In this document: positions 33,458 to 42,743 of the stretch, piece by piece
How the letters are laid out: every line of letters begins with the position of its first letter
Numbering within the stretch: the first letter of the stretch is position 1
DNA from: Saccharospirillum sp043196875
Lineage (GTDB): Bacteria > Pseudomonadota > Gammaproteobacteria > Pseudomonadales > Natronospirillaceae
DNA: 64,000 nucleotides
Reading direction: 5' to 3'
Assembly (NCBI RefSeq): GCF_043196875.1
Contig: NZ_JBEBMX010000008.1
Span: 62,001 to 126,000 of the forward strand
Made by a program: the position numbers and the translations under genes
Notes under the pieces: model-generated
Told to the model about the DNA's origin: nothing
The model's database searches: none
The model's input: the letters and a program-made list of their open reading frames with translations, nothing else

Positions 33458-34087
33458 ATGGTTACTAAAGTTGCAAAAAAGCCCCGGAAATCGCCGACTC
33501 AGGCGCGTTCTCAGGCGACCGTTCAGGTCATTCTTGAAGCCACTATTCAGGTTTTGGTAACCCAGGGCGCTGCCTATCTGACCACTGCTCGAATAGCCGA
33601 GCGCGCTGGCGTGTCGGTCGGGTCTATCTATCAATACTATCCCAACAAACAGGCGCTACTGCTGGCCGTTTTGAATCAGCATCTGGAAAAAATTATTCAG
33701 GCGATCGAAAGCGTTTGCGATGAGCTGAATGGTCAGCCGCTCGAAGCCATAGGGTGCGGTATCACCTCGGCCTTTGTCGCGGTAAAGATGGAACGTCCAG
33801 ACGTATCGCGTGCGCTCTATATGCTGCCTTCCGACGAAGAAAGCGATGCCATAGTGACCAGGGCAAACGAACGAGGTAAGCAAGCCATTGCTAACCTGCT
33901 GCGCCACTGCTCTGATGCACGGTTCGAAGAGCCTGATTTAGCGGCCGCAATCTTCACCGGCGCTATGGTCGGGCCGGTTCAGATGATGCTGACGGGAGCC
34001 ATGCCAATTGAACGCCAGGACGACTTTACTGCGCATCTGATCCAATTGGGTATCGGCTATTTGCGGCAGGTGTCAGTGCTTAGATAA
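33458..34087 (+). CDS. TetR/AcrR-family transcriptional regulator
   Basis: A 209-aa repressor. The DNA-binding domain is at residues about 14-65: TVQVILEATIQVLVTQGAAYLTTARIAERAGVSVGSIYQYYPNKQALLLAVL, the classic TetR HTH and the YQYYPNK turn. The C-terminal 140 residues are helical and ligand-binding (TetR_C of the AcrR type). Its target is most likely the divergent SDR gene and itself. The LysE exporter 100 bp downstream may also belong to its set. Confidence 0.92.
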   Translation: MVTKVAKKPRKSPTQARSQATVQVILEATIQVLVTQGAAYLTTARIAERAGVSVGSIYQYYPNKQALLLAVLNQHLEKIIQAIESVCDELNGQPLEAIGCGITSAFVAVKMERPDVSRALYMLPSDEESDAIVTRANERGKQAIANLLRHCSDARFEEPDLAAAIFTGAMVGPVQMMLTGAMPIERQDDFTAHLIQLGIGYLRQVSVLR

Positions 34088-34115
34088 TAGGCAAACGGAT
34101 CGCCTAACTTAACGG

Positions 34116-34154
34116 GCAGCTAATACAATCTTTTGGCAGTTCACTGTTAGCTGC
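34116..34154 (+). promoter_or_regulatory. Inverted repeat in the leader of the LysE-family exporter gene
   Basis: GCAGCTAA (34116-34123) and TTAGCTGC (34147-34154) are perfect complements separated by 23 nt, 33 bp before the exporter's ATG. It could be a hairpin in the mRNA leader, a terminator remnant for the TetR gene, or an operator. Confidence 0.4.
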
Positions 34155-34187
34155 GGTTGCAAAAATGACAATAAAAAGGGACGCGCT

Positions 34188-34823
34188 ATGTTTGATTACA
34201 GTCTGGTTCACTGGATGACATTTCTTGCAGCGGCGACGCTTCTGAATTTATCTCCCGGCCCGGATATCGCCTTTATTTTAGGGCAGACTTTGCGCAACGG
34301 ACGTCGGTTCGGGTTTGCCGCGATGTTGGGTATTTGGACCGGTGCTGGTTTGCATGTTGTGATGGCAGCGGTAGGCCTTTCTGCCATCGTTGCGACTTCC
34401 GCCTTAGCGTTCTCAGTTGTTAAGTGGATCGGTGCGGCCTATCTGGTCTGGCTTGGAGTAAAAATGCTGATGTCTCGTGGCGACGCTTTTATATCCAAAG
34501 AAGGCAACCGCCATCAACAGATGCTGTCGATCTATTGGCAAGGCATTCTTGTTTCCGCTCTCAACCCAAAAGTAGCCGTTTTCTTCCTTGCCTTTCTGCC
34601 TCAGTTTGTTGTGGAAGGTGCGGGCCCGGCAACGGCTCAATTGTTCTTACACGGCGTGTTGATCATTGTTGTGGCCGCCTTTATAGAGCCACCTTTGGTT
34701 TTGGCGGGTTCTAAGTTAGGGGCTTTCTTCCGGCAAAATCAGCGCCTTGGTTTATGGATGGACCGTGGCCTTGGCGCACTGTTCGTCGCCTTGGGTGCAC
34801 GCCTTGCTGCCAGTACGAGGTGA
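34188..34823 (+). CDS. LysE/RhtB-family amino-acid exporter
   Basis: A 211-aa inner-membrane protein with five to six hydrophobic helices. The family start LLNLSPGPDIAFILGQTLRNGRRFGFAAMLGIWTGAGLHV is clear (NLSPGPD motif), and NPKVAVFFLAFLPQFV is the second conserved block. These proteins export amino acids, homoserine lactones or related small molecules; the cargo cannot be told. Start ATG at 34188 follows a weak GGGACGCGCT. Confidence 0.92.
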   Translation: MFDYSLVHWMTFLAAATLLNLSPGPDIAFILGQTLRNGRRFGFAAMLGIWTGAGLHVVMAAVGLSAIVATSALAFSVVKWIGAAYLVWLGVKMLMSRGDAFISKEGNRHQQMLSIYWQGILVSALNPKVAVFFLAFLPQFVVEGAGPATAQLFLHGVLIIVVAAFIEPPLVLAGSKLGAFFRQNQRLGLWMDRGLGALFVALGARLAASTR

Positions 34824-34895
34824 TTTTCGGTCAGCAAGGTCACTGGATACTGATGTAAGCAGGCACACCTAAGGTCAGCCTTTCCTCCAGCCAAG

Positions 34896-35864
34896 TTAAG
34901 CCACACTCTGGCTTTGACTCTGCCCGCGATAGGCGCCACTGAAATACTGGTCGGCAATGGCCTGATGCAGTTCGTTAAAGCTGATCTGCAATTCATCGAC
35001 AAAGTCGTGCAGTAAATCGGGTTCATAGGCCAGCGATACCAGCTTGGCGTTGATCAGCAGTGAGAGCGTTTTATCCACCAGGGCCTGGGCTTCATCGTGG
35101 CCAGGCAGGTCCTCCAGTTCAAAAGAAAGCTGGCCTAAACAAGATGCCACCGAGCGTGGAAAATATTCATCCTGTAACAAAAAACGCAAGACGTCGGGGC
35201 CTTTCACGCGCAACCGTACTTGTTGACGATACATCTGATAACCGGTCAGCGATTTCAGCACACTCATCCATTGCAGACCTTCAAAAGGCGTGAGGTCGTC
35301 GGTGTTGCGCGGTAACAAATTCGCCGAACGGACGTCGATAATGCGTGTGGTCATGTCGCCGCGTTCGAGGTTGCGGCCGAGCATTAAAAAGGTGTGCACC
35401 TGGGTGTGGCTGAGTGAGCCTTCGATAACGCCGTTGATGGTTTGGCAACTGCGGATAATGCGTTTCATGATGGTGTCGCGTTTGCGCGAGGTGATACCAC
35501 TTTCGGCATGGCGATGCATATCGAGATAGAGCGTATTCAATTCTTCCCAGATTTCCCGCGGCAAAATGTCGCGGGTGGTACGCAGGTTTTCGCGGGCAGC
35601 GTCGAGGGAGGAAATGATCGAGCCGGAGTAGTGTTGATCGACACACAAAAAGTTCAAAACGTTGTCGGCACTGCGGGTTTCATAATGTTCATCAAAGAGT
35701 TCTTCGGCGCCGCTGATCACCACCAGTGAATCCCAATCCAGCCGGGTGTTGCGCGGAAAATCGAGCAACAGATTGCTGGTGACGTTAATCAGCCGGGCGG
35801 TGTCTTCAGCGCGTTCCAGGTAACGCGCCAACCAGTAAATATTTTCAGCCACACGAGACAGCAT
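34896..35864 (-). CDS. Alpha-E domain protein (DUF403)
   Basis: A 322-aa helical protein that starts MLSRVAENIYWLARYLERAEDTARLINV, the hallmark of alpha-E proteins. Alpha-E domains accompany circularly permuted ATP-grasp enzymes and transglutaminase-like proteins in conserved clusters predicted to make or modify peptides; no biochemical function is proven. It is the third gene of the minus-strand set (peptidase, ATP-grasp, alpha-E), 47 bp after the ATP-grasp gene. A second alpha-E module is fused to the ATP-grasp protein at 38653. Confidence 0.9.
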   Translation of the reverse strand: MLSRVAENIYWLARYLERAEDTARLINVTSNLLLDFPRNTRLDWDSLVVISGAEELFDEHYETRSADNVLNFLCVDQHYSGSIISSLDAARENLRTTRDILPREIWEELNTLYLDMHRHAESGITSRKRDTIMKRIIRSCQTINGVIEGSLSHTQVHTFLMLGRNLERGDMTTRIIDVRSANLLPRNTDDLTPFEGLQWMSVLKSLTGYQMYRQQVRLRVKGPDVLRFLLQDEYFPRSVASCLGQLSFELEDLPGHDEAQALVDKTLSLLINAKLVSLAYEPDLLHDFVDELQISFNELHQAIADQYFSGAYRGQSQSQSVA

Positions 35865-35911
35865 AAGCCTTCTCCTCCAGCCGGGGTTTGCGCCCCGATT
35901 GCTTGATATAG

Positions 35912-37363
35912 TTATTTCAGATCGACAATCCAGGTGTCTTTACTGCCACCGCCTTGCGAAGAATTGACCACCAGCGAGCCTTCGGTCAGTGCCACGCGCG
36001 TTAAGCCACCGGTGGTCACCTCTGTACTGTTCTTACCCGATAAAATAAACGGCCGTAAGTCGACGTGGCGCGGCTCTAAGCGGTCTTCAATCAACGTTGG
36101 GGTGGTCGATAAATTCAGCGTCGGTTGCGCCATATAGTTGCGTGGATTGGCTTTAATCAATTCGGCAAAGGCGGCGCGTTCTTTTTTGGTCGCATGCGGG
36201 CCGACCAGCATTCCGTAACCGCCGGATTCGTTGGCCGGTTTCACCACCAGTTTGTCGAGGTTATCGAGCACGTATTGGCGGTCGTCGTCGCGCATACACA
36301 GATAGCTGGGCACGTTAGCGAGCAGCGGTTCTTCGCTGAGGTAATAGCGGATGATGTCGGGCACAAAGGCGTAGACCACTTTGTCGTCGGCCACGCCGGC
36401 ACCCGGTGCGTTCACCAGCGCTACCTTGCCGCTGCGCCAGGCGCGCATCAAACCCGGTACGCCTAAGGCCGATTCAGGATTAAAGACTTCGGGGTCGAGA
36501 AAGAGGTCGTCGACGCGGCGGTAAATAACATCGACGCGTTTCAATCCATCGACGGTGAGCATGTGCACCACGTCGTCGTCATCGACCACTAAGTCCGAAC
36601 CTTCCACCAGTTCGACGCCCATCTGTTGCGCTAAATAAGAGTGCTCGAAATAGGCCGAGTTGTAGATGCCCGGCGTCATCACCACCACTTGCGGGTCGTC
36701 GCCCGGGCGCGGCGACATCGATACCAGCATGTCGTACAACTGGCCGGTGTAGTCGTCGACCGGTTGAATGCGTCCCGTCTGGAACAGCTCGGGCAGAATA
36801 CGTTTGGTGACGTTGCGGTTTTCCAGCATGTAGGAGACGCCGGACGGCACGCGCAAATTGTCTTCCAGCACATAGAGGGTGCCGTCTTTGTCGCGCACGA
36901 TGTCGGAACCGCAGATATGCGCCCAGATATTATTCGGCGGATTAATACCCACGCATTGCTGGCGGAAGTTCACCGATTGCTCAAGCACTTCGGCGGGCAG
37001 AATTTTGTCTTTGATGATGCGCTGGTCGTGGTACAGATCGTCGATAAACAAGTTCAGCGCCTGGACGCGTTGCTTCAAACCGGCTTCGGTTTTCTTCCAT
37101 TCGGCCAGCGGAATAATGCGCGGCACAATGTCGAACGGCCAGGCGCGATCGATCATGCTGCCTTCGGAATAAACGGTGAAGGTGATGCCCATCACCTGGA
37201 TGGCGACTTCGGCGGCGTTCTTTAATTCAGCCAGCTCCCGGCCACCCAGTTCTGCCAGATAATCACAGAGCATCGCCGCCGCCGGATGCGGTTCTCCGGG
37301 CCCGGCCAGCAGTTCATCGTAGAAGCCATCGCAGGCGTATTCGGACCACTGTATTTTGCTCAT
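35912..37363 (-). CDS. Circularly permuted ATP-grasp type 2 protein (DUF404/DUF407)
   Basis: A 483-aa protein with the ATP-grasp marks of this permuted family: PNNIWAHICGSDIVRDKDGTLYVLEDNLRVPSGVSYMLENR, VVVMTPGIYNSAYFEHSYLAQQMGVELVEGSDL, and LDKLVVKPANESGGYGMLVGP near the end. It should activate a carboxylate with ATP and ligate it to an amine, probably making a peptide bond. The start at 37363 has GGAGAGG; the open frame runs 84 bp further upstream without family resemblance. Organised with an HExxH peptidase upstream and alpha-E downstream. Confidence 0.92.
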   Translation of the reverse strand: MSKIQWSEYACDGFYDELLAGPGEPHPAAAMLCDYLAELGGRELAELKNAAEVAIQVMGITFTVYSEGSMIDRAWPFDIVPRIIPLAEWKKTEAGLKQRVQALNLFIDDLYHDQRIIKDKILPAEVLEQSVNFRQQCVGINPPNNIWAHICGSDIVRDKDGTLYVLEDNLRVPSGVSYMLENRNVTKRILPELFQTGRIQPVDDYTGQLYDMLVSMSPRPGDDPQVVVMTPGIYNSAYFEHSYLAQQMGVELVEGSDLVVDDDDVVHMLTVDGLKRVDVIYRRVDDLFLDPEVFNPESALGVPGLMRAWRSGKVALVNAPGAGVADDKVVYAFVPDIIRYYLSEEPLLANVPSYLCMRDDDRQYVLDNLDKLVVKPANESGGYGMLVGPHATKKERAAFAELIKANPRNYMAQPTLNLSTTPTLIEDRLEPRHVDLRPFILSGKNSTEVTTGGLTRVALTEGSLVVNSSQGGGSKDTWIVDLK

Positions 37364-37490
37364 AGACCTCTCCTGTGTCCCTACCGCCATCTGTTGCCAG
37401 CGGCCGTTGGTGTCCAGTTCGGTGATACCACCGAACGGGTTCTCCACTCATATCAAGAGCAGAGCAAGAGCTGCGCCAGTTCGCTTGCGG

Positions 37491-38522
37491 TTAACCTCCC
37501 GGCGGATACTGATGAATCACGGCATGCACCATCGATAACTTGTCGATGACCGTTGCCGATAGATTAAAGGGGTACACATCATCGTAGCCCATGCTGTGAT
37601 TCAGGCTGTTCAAGGCGGCCGTCAGCGGCAGCCACTGGGCGATAAGCTGTTCAAATTGGAAGTTCTGGTAGGGGTCGGTGAACAACTGCACTTCCGTCAT
37701 GTAAGAAGCCGCCACACGCGGTGCCGTGGTTAAGCCGAACTCATAGGCGGTTTCCAGGGTGTCGACCATATGCAGGTAATGCGCCCAGGTTTCAGCCCAG
37801 TCTTCCCAGGGGTGCGAATTGGCGTAGGCGCTGATGTAATACTGCTGCCAATCGGGAGTGGGACCTTGCTGGTACTGACGCTCCAGCGCCTTGGCGTAGT
37901 CCTGGCGTTCATCGCCAAAGCGACGCCGAAAGTCGTTCAGCCAAGGCGTTTTGCTGATCAACTGCTGCCAGTAGTAATGACCGGCTTCGTGGCGAAAATG
38001 CCCTAAAATGGTGCGATAAGGCTCTGCCATCTGCCGGCGCATGGTTTCACGCACCACGGGATCCGCTTCGGCAATATTCAGGGTGATAACGCCATCGAGA
38101 TGACCGGTGAGCACGCGCTCGCTGTCGCCGTCGACTGCATCGGCCATAAAACGAAAACCCAGACCATTCACCGGATCCTGATGACGCGACTCCAATCGAA
38201 AATTGAGCCGCAGCAGGCTGTAGATCAAGCGGCGCTTTTCCGCTTCCATATCAGCCCAAAGCTGAACGTTGCCGTCGACACCGAGGTCGGGAATGACCAT
38301 GGTCAGGCGGCAAGACAGGCAATAGATGTCGTGGGAGTCGGCCGGCAGCAGCCAGTTGCACACGCCGGCATCGCGATTGTGGCACGGGCGTAAGGTATCG
38401 GCAGAAAAGGTACGCATGGACAGGGTTTCAGGGTCGAAGCCCTGAGGAGTGCCACATTGAACGCAACGGGTGTTATCGAAATAGAGTCGTTGATCGCAAT
38501 GTTCGCAGTGAAACAATCGCAT
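37491..38522 (-). CDS. Zinc-ribbon plus HExxH metallopeptidase-like protein
   Basis: A 343-aa protein. The N-terminus has a zinc ribbon: C6-x2-C9 and C20-x2-C23, with a second Cys group (C47, C55, C68, C71). The peptidase motif is HEAGH at residues 178-182 inside GHFRHEAGHYYWQQL, followed by a helical C-terminus and an aspartate/glutamate-rich region (WEDWAETWAHYLH) that can give the third zinc ligand. It belongs to the putative zinc-binding peptidase family often seen beside alpha-E and ATP-grasp genes. In this cluster it may trim the product of the ligases. First gene of the minus-strand set, divergent from the fused ligase gene. Confidence 0.82.
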   Translation of the reverse strand: MRLFHCEHCDQRLYFDNTRCVQCGTPQGFDPETLSMRTFSADTLRPCHNRDAGVCNWLLPADSHDIYCLSCRLTMVIPDLGVDGNVQLWADMEAEKRRLIYSLLRLNFRLESRHQDPVNGLGFRFMADAVDGDSERVLTGHLDGVITLNIAEADPVVRETMRRQMAEPYRTILGHFRHEAGHYYWQQLISKTPWLNDFRRRFGDERQDYAKALERQYQQGPTPDWQQYYISAYANSHPWEDWAETWAHYLHMVDTLETAYEFGLTTAPRVAASYMTEVQLFTDPYQNFQFEQLIAQWLPLTAALNSLNHSMGYDDVYPFNLSATVIDKLSMVHAVIHQYPPGG

Positions 38523-38652
38523 CTAATACTCAGTCGGATGCCGTGGGTTTATCAGCTATCATGAGGACGTTGGCAGCGCAAACACAAGCACTTTCAACAC
38601 CAAGCCAGTATCCACAAACCGATGATCGATCGTCCAGCGGAACCTATCTGCC

Positions 38653-41247
38653 ATGTCCAGTCCGGCCAAGACCCTCAGCCTGTCCGAAAGTTTGCTCGCC
38701 AATTACCAGCGCCAGCGCAGTGAACTCAACGATACCTACGACGATCTGGTCAACGCCGAAGGCAAGGTGCGCTCACGCTGGCAACCCTTGATCGAAGAAT
38801 TCAACGAACTGGGCCTGGACGGCTTTCAGCAAATGGCGCTGGAAGCGCAGGATTTGCTCTACGAAAACGGCGTCACCTTTAACGCCTATGAAGACGACGT
38901 GCGCAAGATGCGCTCCTGGCAGCTCGACCCCATTCCTTATGTCATCACCCCACAAAGCTGGGACATTCTCGAAGCCGGCCTGCGCCAACGCGCCCGTCTG
39001 CTGGAGCGACTGGTCGCCGATCTGTACGGCGAACGCAGCGTGATACGCGATGGTATTCTGCCGGCCGAGCTGGTGTTCAGTCATCCCGGCTGGTTATTCG
39101 CCGCCGCCGATAACGGCAGCGATGCCGACCGGCCGCATGTGCTGTTCCAGGGCATGGATGTGATGCGTGACTACCACGGTCAATGGCGTGTGCTGGGCGA
39201 CTGGACCCAAGCCAGTTCCGGCGTCGGTTACGCGCTGGAAAACCGGGTGGTGTTGGCGCGGGCTTTGTCGCGTCTGTATCGCGATGCGCCGCTGCATCGT
39301 CTGGCCGGTTTTCTGCAAAACTTTCATCGTTGTCTGGCCGAACTGGCGCGGCCGCATCGTGATGCGCCCAACATTGTGCTGCTGACTCCGGGGCCGGGCA
39401 GTCCGGGATATTTTGAACACGCCTGGCTCGCCAACTATATGAATTTCTCCTTGGTCGAAGGCAGCGACTTGGTGGTCCGCGATGGCCGCGTGGCGATGCG
39501 TACCTTAGGCGGTTTAAAAACCGTCGATGTCATCGTCCGGCAGATCACCGATCCCTGGTGTGACCCACTCGAATTACGCGGTGATTCGCTGCTCGGTGTA
39601 CCCGGTTTAATGCAGGCGGCACGACGCGGCGAAGTCGCCATCGCCAATGGTTTGGGTGTGGGTGTGCTCGAACATCCGGCGCTCGCTGCCTTCCTGCCGG
39701 CGCTGTGTCGTCACCTGTTAGGCGAGCCCTTGAAGCTAGCCGGACGACCTCTGTTGTGGTGTGGTTTAGCCCAGGCGCGCGAAGCCGTACTAGGCGATTT
39801 ATCGCCCTGGCGCATTCGCGATGTGCGCGATGCCGAAGCTGTTATCCGGCCCGATCTTTTGAACGACAGCGAACGTGAGCAACTGCGTCAGACGATAACC
39901 GACGCGCCGCATTTTTTTGTCGCCGAACAACCGTTGATCTCGGCCACCTCACCCAGTTACGACCAAACATCCAACAGCATTAAACCCCAGCCCGTCTGTC
40001 TGCGTTTCTTCGCCCTGGCCGACCCCGGCGACGATGCCGATTCGACGCAACGCCACCGCATTATGCCCGGCGGCCTGGCCTGGGTGGCCGAGCCGGGCAC
40101 CGCACCGATGGACAGCCGAACGGTGAAAGATGTCTGGGTATTGTCACCGGTGGTACAGCCACACATCAGTTTGTTGCAACGCGCCCAAAAAAGTTTATTG
40201 GTCACGCGCGATGGCTCCGATTTGCCCAGCCGGGTTGCTGAGAATTTATTCTGGATTGGTCGCTATGGCGAACGCCTCGACAACCGTTCCCGGTTGTTAC
40301 GCGAAAGTCTGGTGTGCCTGGTCGAACAAGGCCAGTGGCGGCTTGATGAAACCTTATTACCGGATTTATTCACCGCTTTAAAACTACCGCTGCCAACCGA
40401 TGTAAACCCCAATCAGGAACCGGAAGCAGAGGATCCCGCCGGCGGCATTCGTCAATTCAGCGCGTTGCGCACCGCGCTGCTCGATGTCGCGCGAACCGAT
40501 GCCGATCTGCCCTGGCTGTTTCACTCGCTGCTGCACAATGGCCGCGCGGTACGTGATCATTTAGGTGACGATGCCTGGCGCACCCTCAACACCCTGCGCC
40601 AGAAAGTGCACAACCTGCCGACGCTGCAAGGCGCCAGTGCGGCGCAACACAGCCTGGAAGAAATCATCACCCTGGTGGCGGCGGTGTTTGGCTTGTGCAA
40701 CGAAACCATGCCGCATCATTTTGGCTGGCGTTTTATGGACATCGGGCGCATCACCGAGCGCTGCATTGCCACTGTCGAGCTACTGAAACTGTCGATGATA
40801 CATGCGCAAAACCCTGGCCCCGAGTTGTGGGAAAGAGTGCTCTCGGCAACCGATAATTTAACCGTCTATCGGCGTCGTTATCGTTCGCAACTCTACCCAA
40901 CGGCGATCCTCGATTTACTGCTGTTCGACGAAACCAACCCGCGCTCCGTCGGCTATATGCTGGGCCGTTTGCAACGCCAGATCGAGCAACTGCCGCACCC
41001 GGAAAATACGCCCTTCCGTTCGCGCGAAACGCGGCTGATTATTCAGGCCAACAGCCATTTGCATCTGGTCGATTTAGACAGCCTGAGCGATCTGGAACAA
41101 AGCGCCAAAGCACGCCGGGCGCTGGAGAATTTATTGAATGAAGTGGTCGCACCGCTCTATGCGTTAACCGATGCGATTTCCAACAGCTATTTCAGCCATG
41201 CCGAACAACCCAAGCAATTGGTGGCCGTGCAAGGAAGTGCCTCGTGA
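38653..41247 (+). CDS. Circularly permuted ATP-grasp fused to alpha-E domain
   Basis: An 864-aa protein combining both enzyme types found separately on the minus strand. Residues about 20-490 are the permuted ATP-grasp (FNAYEDDVRKMRSWQLDPIPYVI, VLGDWTQASSGVGYALENR, IVLLTPGPGSPGYFEHAWLANYMNFSLVEGSDLVV); residues about 525-850 are alpha-E, starting SRVAENLFWIGRYGERLDNR at S526. Some ATP-grasp key residues seem less conserved than in the short paralogue: the LVVKPAN..GGYG block is not obvious, so this copy may be catalytically altered. It overlaps the transglutaminase gene by four bases (GTGA), so both are translated together. Confidence 0.9.
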   Translation: MSSPAKTLSLSESLLANYQRQRSELNDTYDDLVNAEGKVRSRWQPLIEEFNELGLDGFQQMALEAQDLLYENGVTFNAYEDDVRKMRSWQLDPIPYVITPQSWDILEAGLRQRARLLERLVADLYGERSVIRDGILPAELVFSHPGWLFAAADNGSDADRPHVLFQGMDVMRDYHGQWRVLGDWTQASSGVGYALENRVVLARALSRLYRDAPLHRLAGFLQNFHRCLAELARPHRDAPNIVLLTPGPGSPGYFEHAWLANYMNFSLVEGSDLVVRDGRVAMRTLGGLKTVDVIVRQITDPWCDPLELRGDSLLGVPGLMQAARRGEVAIANGLGVGVLEHPALAAFLPALCRHLLGEPLKLAGRPLLWCGLAQAREAVLGDLSPWRIRDVRDAEAVIRPDLLNDSEREQLRQTITDAPHFFVAEQPLISATSPSYDQTSNSIKPQPVCLRFFALADPGDDADSTQRHRIMPGGLAWVAEPGTAPMDSRTVKDVWVLSPVVQPHISLLQRAQKSLLVTRDGSDLPSRVAENLFWIGRYGERLDNRSRLLRESLVCLVEQGQWRLDETLLPDLFTALKLPLPTDVNPNQEPEAEDPAGGIRQFSALRTALLDVARTDADLPWLFHSLLHNGRAVRDHLGDDAWRTLNTLRQKVHNLPTLQGASAAQHSLEEIITLVAAVFGLCNETMPHHFGWRFMDIGRITERCIATVELLKLSMIHAQNPGPELWERVLSATDNLTVYRRRYRSQLYPTAILDLLLFDETNPRSVGYMLGRLQRQIEQLPHPENTPFRSRETRLIIQANSHLHLVDLDSLSDLEQSAKARRALENLLNEVVAPLYALTDAISNSYFSHAEQPKQLVAVQGSAS

Positions 41248-42140
41248 AATATCAACTCCGCCACACCACGCGCTATCGCTACAGCAGCTCGGTCACCCTG
41301 AGCCATAACGAAGCTCGTCTATTGCCGCGCAACCTCGACTGGCAACGTTGCACCCAGACGCGACTGACCATTAGCCCAGCGCCGCTGCGCCAACACGAAC
41401 GGCGCGATTTTTTTGGCAACCGCGTTGCCTATTTCGCCATCCAGGATATTCACGACAGCCTGGAAGTAACCGCCCACAGTCTGGTCACCACCGAAGCGCG
41501 ACCCAAGCCCGGCGGCGACGCCTGCGAAGTGCCTTGGGAAGGCGCCGTCGAGCAATTAACCCCCCAATCCCAGGCCAGCGACGCGGGCGACGCCGATTGC
41601 CAGGAAGCGCGACTGTACACGCTCGACTCGCCTTTCGTTCGTCACAGCCCGGAACTGAAGAACTTCGCGCTGGAATCCTTTACTACACAACGACCGCTGC
41701 TCGACGCCGTGCTCGATTTTAATGAACGCATCTTTAACGACTTCCAATATGACCCTGGCTTCAGCACCCTGGCGACGCCCGTCGCTGAAGTGTTGCAGCA
41801 AAAGAAAGGCGTCTGCCAGGACTTCGCCCACCTTGCCATCGGCGCGCTGCGCTCCATCGGCTTACCGGCGCGTTACGTCAGCGGTTACCTGGAAACCCTG
41901 CCACCGCCGGGCCAGCAAAAACTGCTCGGCGCTGACGCCAGCCACGCCTGGCTCAGTGTCTTTATTCCCGGCTGGGGCTGGCTCGATATTGACCCGACTA
42001 ACGGCAGTTTGCCGGACGAACGCTATTTAACGCTGGGCTGGGGACGGGACTATGGTGATGTCACGCCGTTGAAGGGTGTGATGAATGGGGGTGGGGCGCA
42101 TCAGTTGGAGGTTGAGGTGGATGTTTTGGGGGTGGGGTGA
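41244..42140 (+). CDS. Transglutaminase-like cysteine protein of the ATP-grasp/alpha-E cluster
   Basis: A 298-aa cytoplasmic protein. The N-terminal bundle (YQLRHTTRYRYSSSVTLSHNEARLLPR) is the bacterial transglutaminase-like leader domain, and the catalytic triad is visible as C in KKGVCQDFAHLAIGALRS, H in ADASHAWLSVF and D in GWLDIDPTNG. It could hydrolyse or transfer peptide/isopeptide bonds made by the ATP-grasp enzymes. It begins with GTG overlapping the stop of the fused ligase. Last intact gene before the AT-rich defence remnants. Confidence 0.92.
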   Translation: MKYQLRHTTRYRYSSSVTLSHNEARLLPRNLDWQRCTQTRLTISPAPLRQHERRDFFGNRVAYFAIQDIHDSLEVTAHSLVTTEARPKPGGDACEVPWEGAVEQLTPQSQASDAGDADCQEARLYTLDSPFVRHSPELKNFALESFTTQRPLLDAVLDFNERIFNDFQYDPGFSTLATPVAEVLQQKKGVCQDFAHLAIGALRSIGLPARYVSGYLETLPPPGQQKLLGADASHAWLSVFIPGWGWLDIDPTNGSLPDERYLTLGWGRDYGDVTPLKGVMNGGGAHQLEVEVDVLGVG

Positions 42141-42202
42141 CCGGTCTGGATGCCTAGCAAGTGCTTGAGACTCACCGCCATTGCGCGTCTTAAGGCCATT
42201 CA

Positions 42203-42527
42203 ATGAGGCGCACACTCTTTCATCTTGAAAACTTACTACTGCGCACCGGCGACGACCTATGTGGCAGCATGGACGCTAGCGACTACAAAGAATACATCTT
42301 TGGCATATTGTTTTTGAAACGTATCAGTGACTTGTTCGACGAATACCGTGAAGCCTTACGTCAGCAATTCACGGCTCTGGGTATAAGCGAAGACGATATC
42401 GCCATCGAACTAAACGATTCAGACAACACTCCGGCAGTGTTTCTGCGTACCGCCTAGAGCCCCATGGAACGAACCTTGGGAAGTGGTAGGCCTGTACGTT
42501 AAAGCCTGGAACCCTGAAAAGGTTTGA
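42203..42527 (+). pseudogene. hsdM': Remnant of a type I restriction-modification methylase (hsdM), frameshifted
   Basis: The first frame encodes LENLLLRTGDDLCGSMDASDYKEYIFGILFLKRISDLFDEYREAL, the N-terminal helical part of HsdM. Near 42441 the reading continues in the +1 frame as FCVPPRAPWNEPWE, the next conserved HsdM block (normally F-x-VPPRARW), and stops at 42525-42527. The methylase catalytic core and hsdS/hsdR are absent. One frameshift plus truncation mark a dead gene, and its presence suggests the locus once held a type I system replaced by the DarT-DarG genes. Confidence 0.75.
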
Positions 42528-42743
42528 GCGTTTGATGTTAGCTAGCAAAAAATCATAGGCGAGAACTGAAATTTCGGATTAAAAAGTTCTATATTAGAAA
42601 AAAAACCAAATAAGAAAAAATGCGGACTAATGCATGACCCACTTGCCAGCAAGATGAAAGCTTAGGTAGATGATATAAGCGATGATCAAGAAGTATCGAC
42701 ATAGAAACCTTTCGCAATAAAAACTCAAGAAAGGATTTTCGAT

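Noticed and set aside
34105..34155. attC-like sequence near GCCTAAC...GTTAG that suggested an integron cassette
   Set aside because: Length and internal arms do not form an attC site, and no integrase or cassette array is present.
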